NCBI GenBank assembly: GCA_019321725.1
Contig: CM033109.1
Span: 16,771,993-16,835,992, forward strand
Length of the DNA: 64,000 bases
Source of the DNA: Paulownia fortunei
Taxonomy: Eukaryota > Streptophyta > Magnoliopsida > Lamiales > Paulowniaceae
Reading direction: 5' to 3'
Shown here piece after piece: positions 44,690 to 54,846 of this stretch (positions within the stretch are counted from its first letter, which is position 1; the number at the start of each line of letters is the position of its first letter). Under the pieces are notes generated by a model. That model searched no databases. It saw nothing but the letters and a program-made list of their open reading frames with translations, and was not told where the DNA came from. Both the position numbers and the translations under genes were made by a program.

Positions 44690-45060
44690 GAGCTCATACG
44701 CTCAAGACCTAAAGAGCCCACAAGCTCAAGATTGAAAGAGCTTAAGCTTAAGACCTAAAGAGCTTGTACGCTCAAGACTTAAGGAGCTCACAACCTTGTA
44801 GCTTGAAGAGCTCGCGCTTGCAACCTAAAGAGCTTGTGCCCTTGTAACCTAAAGAGCTCATATGCTCAAGACCTCAAAAGATTATGCTCAAGACCTATAA
44901 AGATCACGTGCTTAAGACCTGAAGAGCTTACACTCAAGATTTAAAGAGCTTGTGCTCGCAACCTGAGGAGCTCGCACCATTGTAGCTTGAAAAGCTCACA
45001 CTCACAATCTGAAGAGCTCATTCTTGCAACCTAAGGAGTACACGCTCACTGCCCCAAGAG
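44690..45060 (+). repeat. Element D repeat array 1, unit about 25-30 bp
   Basis: Variants of AAGAGCTCACAAGCTCAAGACCT occur around a dozen times, with the SacI-like GAGCTC or GAGCTT at the core of each unit. Units vary in length and have diverged. Confidence 0.8.
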
Positions 45061-45484
45061 CTTGTGTTCAAACGACACTCAAGAGTGTCCATACTCACGG
45101 TCTTAGAAGCTTTCGCTTCATCAGCCTTAAAGCTTTCACTCAATAATATTAGAGCTCGCCCCCAACACCCAAGAGCACTAAGATAGGCAAGAAAAATAAT
45201 AGTAGGAAGAATGGCGAAAGCCCAAGATAAGATCCAATCTTCATTTGGGAAGAGAAATCTAATATCCAAAAAGAAGCCGACAACTAAGTCACTCCCCTAG
45301 GGGTTGAGATGAGAAGAAAAAGTCAGGACGAGAAGAGTCTCAGAAAAGAAAAGTCTACACTGGAGAGTAGCAAGCAAATGTTGATATCAAGACAAAGATG
45401 TAAGGCAGAAGCTGAATGAGACGAACAGTCTCAAAAAGCACAACCCACACTCTACTTGCATAGAAGGCCATTCAGAGAAGTACA

Positions 45485-46612
45485 TGTTGGAAATTAATTG
45501 TTATCGTATAAAAAAAATTGATTTATTTTTCAATCAAATCGGGCGTAGCAGAAAAATATGGTATCAAATACTATAATAATTTTCACAAAATTAATGTAGT
45601 TATATGAATATGTAATTTAATATATTAGTTCTACAAAATATAACAATTATATTCAGGAGAGTTTAAAAAAATATTACNNNNNNNNNNNNNNNNNNNNNNN
45701 NNNNNNNNNNNNNNNNNNNNNNNNNNNNNNNNNNNNNNNNNNNNNNNNNNNNNNNNNNNNNNNNNNNNNNNNNNNNNCAATGCATTTGGATAATTAATTA
45801 AACTCTTTAATTATTTCATCTAATTTATTAATTCAATAATACTCCACTTAAATTCTGGAATCGTACTATTTGTAATTATAGAATAATTTACGTTGATTAA
45901 CATTGAGTAGTCCATCGATATAATCATTACATATAGTTTGACCCTCCATAGATAATTCATAATTAGAGCTAGATTTTTCGTTAACCTCTCTAATTATCTC
46001 TTGTTCATTGTCTACCGTTAATTCACTAGTGAACAGTTAATTTATAGCCAAGTTATAAATTTGAGTGCTCTATTGTTCACTTCCCACGAGAAGGTATGGA
46101 TCTATAAGTTACATTTTTGGCTACCTATTCCAATATGATCCCAAAATGCTAGTGTGTAGGAATGTTGACTAACAAATCTTTAACGAGCAAATCAAATATC
46201 AGACTGAAATAAATAAGAGTCTATAATCACTCAAAATTAAGATCAATCCATATATGATCATCTATTGATGTATCTGAATTTTCAGAAAACAATGAAAATT
46301 ATTTAAAATTTCAAACTACATCTAGTCCAATCCTATGACCATTGTTTCCTTAATGTTAATGAATGCACTAATAATGATTTAATTAAAGATCCCAACTTTA
46401 ATTAATTTCATTATGGACGAATTTAGTTTATTATCCATAATCTTAATCCTCTTGTATATAACACTTATGCACTAAGATGACGGTTATATAAATAAGTAAT
46501 GATTTTATGATATTCACTAGCATACCAATAAGCATAAAAAAAAGTATCAATTATTATTTTATTAATTCAATAATTAATGTACTAATACATGTTTTTTGGG
46601 TACTATCTCTAA
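45485..46612 (-). mobile_element. Solo-LTR-like Copia insertion in element D
   Basis: On the minus strand it begins TGTTAGAGATAGTACCC and ends TAATTTCCAACA, a normal Copia LTR outline. The internal text (complement: ATGGAGGGTCAAACTATATG, TTATATCGATGGACTACTC) is LTR-like, with no coding sequence or primer-binding site. Both sides share ACATGTT, consistent with a short target duplication whose exact edge is ambiguous. The 100-N gap lies inside, so a collapsed full element cannot be excluded. Confidence 0.6.
45678..45777. other. Assembly gap of 100 N
   Basis: Exactly 100 unknown bases, the usual fixed-size scaffold gap. Its true length is unknown. It lies in the AATTAATT-rich part of the solo Copia LTR. 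Confidence 0.98.
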
Positions 46613-46785
46613 CACATGTTACTCATGGAGTATAATGAAAGTAAGGCAAGGACATAGCCCCAATAGTTGCTACACATTTAATTGGGTCGGCCATTGGGAG
46701 GCTAGCCAATCTCCAAGAACATAAATCAGAAGCAAGAAGTGCTCCAATAAGAAGTATTGAGTTAAGGTGAATATGAAACACCAAG

Positions 46786-47262
46786 AGTCTGCTCCTAGAG
46801 TGCACTTCCAGCTTAGCGAGAAGTGCCTTCTAAAATGCACCTCCAGCTTGGTGTCAAGTGTCTCCTCCTCGAGTGCACTCCCAAGCTTAGCGAAAGTGCC
46901 TCTTCTTGGAGTATATTCCCAAGCTCGGCGACAAGTACCTCATCCTATAGCACATTTCTCTAGGTCATCAAAAAATGCCTTTCCTTGCAGTGTATTTCTC
47001 TAATTTAGTGACAAAAGCCCTCTCTTAAGCAAAGTTTGAGCTCGACGATAGACACCTCCTCCTGAAGTGCACTCCTAACTTAGCGACAAATGCCTCCTTC
47101 TAGAGTGCACTGAAAGCTCGACAACAGATGCCTCTCCCAGAGAGCACTTCCAACTCAACAACAAGCACTTTCTCCTAGAATGTACCTCTAAGCTTGGTAG
47201 CAAATGCCTCCTCTTGGAGCACACTCCTCAAGTTTGGTAGTGAGTGCCTCCCTATAGAGCAA
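46786..47262 (+). repeat. Element D repeat array 2, unit about 40 bp
   Basis: About 11-12 diverged units of the form GTGCACTCCCAAGCTTAGCG followed by ACAAGTGCCTCCTCCTAGA. The frame 46767-47003 is a by-product. Confidence 0.8.
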
Positions 47263-48188
47263 CTCTAATATGAAAAACTAAAAAAATGTACCTAATCATT
47301 GTCAATGCAAACCGAACATTATAGTGGAAGCCCCAAAAAAGGTAAAGAACTAAGTGTTAAAAATAGCCTAATTGGTGGCAATCGATGGGAAGCTTTATAA
47401 ATGCAGTCCTCATAAAACACTCTTAGGAATAGAAACTTCAATTCGATCTATCTAGACTCACTACTCTTGTACTCTAGAGGTAAAAAAGTCTACCGATAAG
47501 AAGTGCCTAACATACTTATGGTAGCACATTAAAATATCTACTTGTAATGGGCCAAAAGAGATTTTTTACCATAACAACACTTACCTATAAAAAGTCTAAT
47601 GGAACCCAAGGTAAGACGTCAAAACACTTACCTATAAGAGGTCTAATTCCTATTAAAGCACACCATGCCAAGATCATAGATGTTTGATGAGATTCTGTTG
47701 AGGTCAACTAAGTGTTTGACCCTAGAATAAAAAACCTCAACATCTTTTTAAGGTGCAAAAAGTCTTGTCCAGGGATTGTAACTTGCCCTATGAAGCTAAC
47801 ATAAGATTAGCCCACGGTAATAGTTATAAATTCCCTTGGCACAAGCATAAGTGCATGAGCAAAATACAAAGAGAAAATATGTTGTGAAGACTATTAATTG
47901 AGTCATATCTCAATTAGGACTAATTTTAAGTACATCAATGAGTGTAATATAAGCATTAAAAGGGCTACAGTCCAATAATAAAGTGCAATATAAGTGCTGA
48001 TAACATAAAAACTAAAGCTAAGTTCGCCAACAAGCACAACATAAGCATCAAAGATAAAATCAAAACTAAAGTTGTCGTTAAGACAAAGCACATGGGTCTA
48101 GCCAAGAATTTGACCCAACTACTGAGATTGAGTCGAGACATGATCTCGACCTGGAAAAGACCAGGCATCTTGACCTGGTGAGGCACAG

Positions 48189-48242
48189 CCAGGTCAAGCT
48201 CGAGCTTCGACCTGGTGGAAGTCCAGGTCAAGCTCGACCTGG
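48189..48242. repeat. Two adjacent palindromes with CCAGGTC/GACCTGG arms in element D
   Basis: At 48189-48215 CCAGGTC is followed by the perfect palindrome AAGCTCGAGCTT and then CGACCTGG, so the whole folds with one extra base. At 48223-48242 CCAGGTC, a six-base loop AAGCTC, then GACCTGG. Further single arms (GACCTGG, GACCAGG) occur at about 48148-48180. They are G/C-rich in an AT-rich setting. Confidence 0.8.
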
Positions 48243-48401
48243 GAAGGAAAGTCTAACACAGTTCCCTCTACTCCACGACCCGGCAATGATGCGCTGCCGC
48301 CCCTACTCTCACTGAAGTCAACTATTTTTTTATGCTCACCACGTGTACGATGAAGAAACTTAAGGGCAAAATACTTTTGAGTGCACGAGAAGAAAATTTC
48401 T

Positions 48402-48740
48402 AAGTCTCTCAATGAGCGCACAAAGGAGAATTTTTCTAAGTCCCTCAATGAGCATACAAGGAAGAAATATTTTTGAGTCACTCAATGAGCGCGCAAGGGA
48501 GAAAATTTTCTAAGTCTCTCAATGGGCACACAAAGGAGAAAATTTTCTTAGTCCCTTAATGAGCACATAAGGGAGAAAATTTTCTAAGTCCTACAATAAG
48601 CGCACAAGGGAGAAAATTTCTAGGTCCCTCAAGGAGTGCATGACGGAGAAGATTTTTTATCTCCCTTAATGAGTGCCAAGAAAAAAATATTCTGAGTCCT
48701 TCATTGAGCGCATAAGGGAGAAAAAATGCTGAGTCCTTTA
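48402..48740 (+). repeat. Element D repeat array 3, unit about 37 bp
   Basis: About nine units of AAGTCCCTCAATGAGCGCAC followed by AAGGGAGAAAATTTTCT. The minus-strand frames here are by-products. Confidence 0.85.
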
Positions 48741-48779
48741 ATAAGTGTAATATAAGCGCATGCCAATAGGACTAATGAT

Positions 48780-48900
48780 AAACCTGTGCAAGGTGAAGCG
48801 CACTCAACTTGTATGAGGTGAAGCGTACTTGACTTGTGCAAGGAGAAGCACACTTGACCTACATAAGGCGTACTCGACGTACACAAGGTGAAACATGCTC
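48780..48900 (+). repeat. Element D repeat array 4, unit about 25-30 bp
   Basis: Four units or so of TGTGCAAGGTGAAGCGCACT followed by CAACT or TGACT, directly after array 3. Confidence 0.75.
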
Positions 48901-49204
48901 AACTTATTATAAACAACTAGCAAGTCGAGCTTCATGCTTGATCTGTCCAAGCTCAACTCAACAGCTCTATGCCACCCCTTTTGCTCTCATGAAAGTCACT
49001 CATCTAGCCTTCAAATGCTAGTGTTCGATGAAATGACTCAATTGTAAAAGAATTTCCACTACTCACTCCACTTCAACAATGCTTACAAAATTTTACAAAG
49101 TAACCCTCTATAGCACAAGAAAATGCAAGCAAGCCTTGACCTTCCAAAGATCTACTCCCGGACATGTTCTTTGTGCTGAAGTATATCTGGGAGTGGGGAC
49201 TATA

Positions 49205-49635
49205 TGATGGGCCTAAAATATGCTATAAGCTCAATAAATGCAAATCATGTCCGTGCAACCCACTAGAGGCGACTCAAGCCTAAGGATAAGCCACAATCCA
49301 TAGCAGCCCAAATGCTTAGTCCATGAGGCCCAAGAAAGATAATCCAAGCCTATAGGCTCATGAAATCCTAATGGTCTATGCAGCATACCATATAGAATCA
49401 CGCCTTCCAACATTCAGCCATAAATACCACATTTTCCACCATTTTGAGGTACGCATTTATATTAGCATTCACTTTCTCTAGCTATCTTACTGACTTGAGT
49501 GTTGAAAGGGTATCCTAAGGTAACCCTAAGAACCCCTAATCAGCAAGAACTCACTTAAAAGTTGATGCATGCAAGGACCTTTTAGGAGTTCATTGCACAT
49601 AAGGAATCAAAGCTACATAACTTGGGTCCATATGA
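49205..49635 (+). mobile_element. Element D 3' LTR
   Basis: It starts TGATGGGCCTAAAATATGCT after the polypurine-like GGGAGTGGGGACTATA and aligns with 43940-44412. It ends at about CCATATGA, where CA is expected, followed by TTATT. It is shorter than the 5' LTR by loss of one terminal repeat phrase. Confidence 0.8.
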
Positions 49636-49640
49636 TTATT

Positions 49641-50130
49641 AAAACTCTCTAATATAAAATAACTCATAGTGTAAATTAGTTATAATGATGTTATTGTTAA
49701 GTGGCTTTTGAAGGTGACTATTTGTGACCTTTTTTTTCTTGTTCTTTACATGGTGAAGATATAGGAAATTATTGCTCAGATTAAATAAAGTAGATTGAAA
49801 ATGATTTTTTTGGTAAATTATCACCTGCCAATTAGTAAAGTTTCCTCACTTATTTTCTTCATTCAATGGCGTTTATCTATATTGACTGCACATTTAAAGC
49901 TTCAAAATTAGCTACAGGGGGTTAAGCCTATTTTATGATTCAATTAATTAGAAGCAAACTTTCTATCACTAATGCACCTCCATCTCATGGCCATCCCATG
50001 GGGAAAAGCAAAACTATAGTGCAACGAGTTTCAAATGTAATTAATTTGCATTCATCTTAACTTTGCTAAAATAACTAACCCAAATTGCTTAAAAAAACAC
50101 TCATTTAACCTATATTTCAATGGTGGGAAG
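49641..50130. repeat. Duplicated segment, copy 2, right half
   Basis: This rejoins copy 1 at about 49765 (GCTCAGATTAAATAAAGTAG against GCTTAGATTAAATACACTAG at 318) and continues to about 50130 against 620. About 90-120 bp next to element D have no match in copy 1. Confidence 0.75.
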
Positions 50131-52673
50131 TCCAAATTTTTGGAAGACAAACTTAGATCATAAATGTCACTTAATTTAAGTATTTTAAAATGATGTGCAT
50201 TATATAAATACCTAATAGTGGCACAAGTAACAACTAGGAAGTTAATAGACTATAGTAACAATGGTTACTCAAACCTTATAGTTGAATTAGGTAAGCAACG
50301 ACAAGTAATAATCTAATCCTTTGAAGTTACAGTGATAGAGTAAAAGAAGTGTATAATAGTTTAAATAGCATAATGGGCCTGCATGTGATAACAACATTGT
50401 GCATTAAAAATGAGATCCATTGATTATCGTATATATGTAATGTTTCATCATATTATCGTTGCATTTAAATTATCTTTCTTTGAGATTAATAAACGATTAG
50501 GATTAATGTCAAATCCTCGGCTAGTTATGTATATATATGTGTGTGTGTGCGTGCATGTGTGTGTGGTTATAAATTATCTTAATCTCATCAGACATTAAAC
50601 ATTTGTGATGGATGATATTTTATTTAGAGGTACATGAGAAGGGACAACCAAAAATATTTCCCGGAAAAAAATGGAGGCAATAGATAAATGTTATCCATTT
50701 TCTTATTTTTTAAAACTATAAATTAACTAAAAAAGTTGGACTTCCATTACATTAGATAATATCTTGTTGAAATTAAAAAGCAATTTGAATGTGACGAACT
50801 ATTGACAGAATCCCCATAAAAACCATAGAATGATAAATAATTTAAGGTTAAGTTTTGATGTGGTATCACTCCCCTTCTCGAAACTTCTAGCTGGAAGTTA
50901 GATGTAATGTGGGTCACTACATGCTTCACAAAAAGTCGTTAGGAGTAACTGGAGTTGACCCAATAAAGACCCAAACAAGTTAATGAAAATTAGAGAACTT
51001 GAGAGTAGTTAAGTATGTAATTAATTTTTTATCTTTTAATTATGAAAGTTGGGGGTATTAATAGTATTGATGTGAGGGTTTTTGAGGGTTTGAACCTTAT
51101 AGCCTCAGTGGATTTAGTCTAAGCATTATAACCCAATTTGTTTGTTATCTTGTGGATCCCAATAACTTAACTTATTGGGTCTTGTATTTGTTTTAATCCA
51201 TAATTCAGGCGGATCTCTTGGACTAAGCCTTTTGGGCCTATTTTGTACTTATGACCCATCACGTTTGAATTGGAGGATTTGAATATGAAAAATAATTTGA
51301 AGTAAAATAAAGACTCCAACATTAATTAGATTTAATAACTATAAATATAATTCAAAAACTGGTTTAAAATGGCTCAAAATGATTGCTGAATGGTTTGAAA
51401 TTCATAATAACTCAAAATTATTAAAACAAGCTCAATGTAGTCGTTATTCTGAATTTGAATTTTTTCCTCTCAAATCTTTCATTCCAAACACACTCTACAA
51501 CAACAAATTAAAACAAAAGTATCTTATACAAGTTTAAAGTGTGGAGAGGACTAGTCAACAAGTGAAATTCTCATGCTCTGTGAATGGAGAGAGTACAAAT
51601 ATCACGAAACCAAAAACTCTTCTGGGTCCAATTATATGGAAATTTACATCAAGTAGTTCAAAGGAGATTTTAGGTATTAGGATAAAATGCATAAAACTCT
51701 CCTCTATTTTAACAAATGCAAAAAACCACCCATATTAAAAAAACAACCTAGAACCCTCCCATGTAATTAAAAAGTCTATAAACTCGACCTCGTCGTCAAC
51801 TAAAAATGATATCGTTAACCTTTTTAATGAACTTCCCATTATACTTGTTACATTAATACTAGAGTTATTTGCACAGTTTCTCACTTTTCAAATTTTCACA
51901 ATGGAACAGAGAGAAAGGGGGTAAAAGGGCTAGGGTTTTTCATTGTATAATTTTCTCAAAATCACCCGAATTAGAATTTAGAGATAATGTTAAGAGTAAG
52001 GAGGAGCTTTTCGGATAAGATTTGTGAGTTTCTAACTTGGAAAGCCATTTGACCCATTTTAACAACATAAAGATATCTACGTTTTATTTTTTTCACAAAC
52101 TTTTTCATATATGTGAGCCAAAGTTGGAATTTTTCAAATGATTGTTGTGTGGGATTTGATGTATATGTAGGTAATTGTCGATCCCTTTTGATTGACTTTA
52201 TTTAGTACTGTTGTTGGTCCTCCATATTTTTTGGTGTTCTGGTTTTTGCAGGCAAATTAGGGCCCCTTATTTGAATTTTATGTTGGTACCCTCAATATTT
52301 ATTATTTATTTTGTTATACCAAAAATATTGTTTTATTTGTATATACAGGTCCACTATATGCAAGCCTCTGTGTAATAGAATTTAGTATAATAATTAAGTA
52401 TTTATTTATCATGTGGATTGTGATTTTTGTGCAGATGCTTCTGTACATGCTTGTGAGAAAATACATAAAATATATGTAAAACATCTCTGCTTGTCCATAT
52501 TTTATAGCTCTATATGTAAAATACTAAAGGTGCGATAATAATATGCTAAGAGTATTTTGTTTATTTATTTACAAAGCATGGTTGCTTATAATTTCGATTA
52601 TGCTAGCTTTGATGTATGGGTATGGGGAGTTGTTGAATGGGTTTCTTAGGTTAAGTATGTTGGTGGGTGATGA
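50131..52673. other. AT-rich spacer upstream of the Mutator-like remnant
   Basis: No gene is supported. A GT-rich microsatellite (TATATGTGTGTGTGTGCG, then ATGTGTGTGTGG) lies near 50530-50562. Around 51672-51800 GGATAAAATGCATAAAACTC followed by AAAAACCACCC resembles common plant Mutator-like termini and may mark the left end of the element whose transposase starts at 52674, but the right end was not found. Confidence 0.45.
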
Positions 52674-54846
52674 ATGATGCTTTTAGATGTGAATATGGAT
52701 GAATTTTTTTATGATGACTTTGTAAACTTGTATGAAAAAGCTTGCGGTAAATCTCTCAATATACTTATTTACCGGTGTTTGCTTGGGAATAGATTAGACA
52801 ATGGGATAAGGATACTTAGGGGGATCAGGGTATTACGGAGCTACATAATGCATACAAGGGTTTGTCTGTGATTCCTCTCTATATAGAGGACAAACAACAT
52901 CTACTTTTAGCTATAGATACCCAAGGTAATGTCTTAGTGAATGAAGAACATGTGCCTTCAATATTTTTTTTATGATGACTTTGCCGTAGGTTTAGATTTA
53001 TTAATGCCACTTTAATTTTGAAACCATTGAAAACAAAGAAGAAGATATGATGTCAATGAAATGAGACCTAAAAACCAATCTTTGGATTTGAATAATGATG
53101 ATGTAAATAATTTGAACCTATAAAAATGAAACTAATGTTGGAGGCTTTGAACATAATAAAAGTATTGAGGCCAGTGAGGCAAGTAAGTTTGATGAGTTTG
53201 ATGTCAATGAAATAAACTAGGAAAACCATTATGTAGATTTTAATAATGATGATGGGAATAATTTTAACCTAGAAAACAAGAAAACTAATGTTGGGAACTC
53301 TGAATAAAATGAAGGTGTTGAGGCTAGCAAGGGAAGTTAGTCTGACATGCTTGATGTCAATGAAATGAACCCTAAAAACCATTATGTGGATTTTACTAAT
53401 GATGATGGGAATTATTTGAACACGAAAAAATATGAAACTAATGTTGGGGGCTCTGAACATGATGAATGTGCTGAGGCTAGTAGGGAAAGTCAGTTTAATT
53501 AGTTTGATCCTATATTTTAGCATGAATGCAATGACAAATTATGTGTACCTGACTGCCCTTCTTTAATGCTAGAAGACATAAAGAGTCCACAAGATAATGA
53601 CAATATTTTTCTAGCAGACCCTCTAGTTATGATAGAAAAGTGCTAAACATTCTACGGGTTTTTTTAAAGAAAAGATAAAGATAAAGGCTAGGGATGAAGT
53701 GAATGAGAGACTATAAAGGGAATGAGGAATGGTATAGTGATATTGTGGGGGAGATGAGTTGCAATGTTTGAGAGTTTACATGACGATGAGATAGGCCATC
53801 CTATTCAGAATGAAGGAATGGACATGTAGGGCTTTGACCTGCATGTAGCGAAGAAATTTCCTACTACATAGAAATTCAAAGAGGTGTTGAGGGACTGAGC
53901 AATAAGAAAAGGATGGTGCTCCAAGTTTAAAAAATAAATAAAAAATAGAAAATCATCGCCGAATGCAAGAATGAGTGTAAGTGGAGACTGCATGTTTCTT
54001 CTATAATGAAAACATCCACTTTCCAGATCAAGTCAATTAAGGGAAAACACACATAAGAACATAAAGGGAAAACAAGCAAACAAACTACAACTACATAAGC
54101 AGGAGAATAGAGAACATCATAAGGGATAAATTTACTGAGGGGTTGGAGACATTGAAAACAAAATAGATCTGTAGGTTAAATTTAACATGCATAAGGTTGT
54201 ATAGAGCTAAAAGGTTTGCTTTAGAATTGGTAAGAGGGGACATAAATCAACAGTACAATAGAGTTTATGATTGTTGAGCAACAGTGGAAAAGAATTATCT
54301 CAAAAGTACTTTGGTATTAAAGGTGGATAGATTACTGAATCTACCTGTCCTCTAGAAAATGTATTTCTGTCAGTGTGGCATAAAAGAACGGTTTTTAGAT
54401 AGTTGTAGACCAATCACAAAAATTAGATGGATACTTCTTATAAGGGTTGTACAAGGGCTAGTTACTATCGGTCATAGGTAGAGATATGAATGACAATATC
54501 AACCACATTGCAATAGCTTATGTGGAGATTGAGGAGATAAACAGGTGGAGGGTAGTTTTTAAACTTGTTGCTTGGGGATATTAGTTTATAAAATAAGAAA
54601 GATTGTGCATTTCTTTTTGATAGACAAAAGGAATTGTTTGAAGAAGCTAATAACCTAGCTCCACATGCATAACACAGGTTTTGTTTGAGGTGGAGGTATA
54701 ATAACTTTGAAGGAAAATTCATAAGGCAGGAATTGAAAAGGTTATTTTGCAAAGCTATGTTTAACATATAATGTGAAGCAACATTTAAGGTTCATGAAAG
54801 AGATTGAGAGAATATCTCTAAAAAGAAGGGATGAATAGACTACTTA
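52674..54846 (+). pseudogene. Mutator-like (MuDR-type) transposase, first part
   Basis: A MULE transposase would cut and paste its element in the nucleus. Pieces run in order. The N-terminal domain has MDEFFYDDFVNLYEKACGKS and, in another frame, LHNAYKGLSVIPLYIEDKQH. An acidic repeat region is at 53049-53505. The DNA-binding segment has VAKKFPTT, KFKEVLRD, AIRKGWC and ECKNECKWRLHVSS. Next come YRAKRFALELVRGDINQQYN, a LDGYFL segment carrying the first catalytic Asp, INHIAIAYVEIEEINRW, FDRQKELFEEANNLAPHA and RWRYNNFEGKFIRQELKRLF. Shifts and stops abound. It breaks at 54846, where a solo LTR is inserted. Confidence 0.8.
53049..53505 (+). repeat. Three in-phase tandem repeats (151-153 bp) in the MULE transposase
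   Basis: Units start at 53049, 53200 and 53353, each beginning GATGTCAATGAAAT. Translated they give DVNEMNPKNHYVDFTNDDG then ETNVGGSEHDECAEASRES, an acidic, Asn-rich segment of 50-51 residues. The spacing is that of whole codons (153) or close to it, which fits duplication while the frame was still coding. Confidence 0.85.

Larger units (their letters stand above)
44413..49204 (+). mobile_element. Element D internal region: non-coding (LARD-like)
   Basis: About 4.8 kb between the LTRs has no gag, protease, RT or integrase signal in any frame. Most of it is short tandem repeats (44690-45060, 46786-47262, 48402-48740, 48780-48900) plus a minus-strand solo Copia LTR with an assembly gap. The polypurine-like GGGAGTGGGGA at about 49189-49199 precedes the 3' LTR. 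Such an element must depend on proteins from another Gypsy. The many small frames here are products of the repeats. Confidence 0.75.

Noticed and set aside
45485..46612. A complete Copia element in element D
   Set aside because: Only LTR-like sequence is visible on both sides of the gap. Without closing the gap, a full element cannot be claimed.
44690..48900. CRISPR-like array in the regularly repeated text
   Set aside because: The units are diverged, directly adjacent and without unique equal-length spacers, and the setting is a plant LTR element.
51672..51800. Left terminal inverted repeat of the MULE
   Set aside because: The text resembles Mutator-like ends, but no matching right end was found before the Copia LTR at 59489, so it is only mentioned within the spacer entry.
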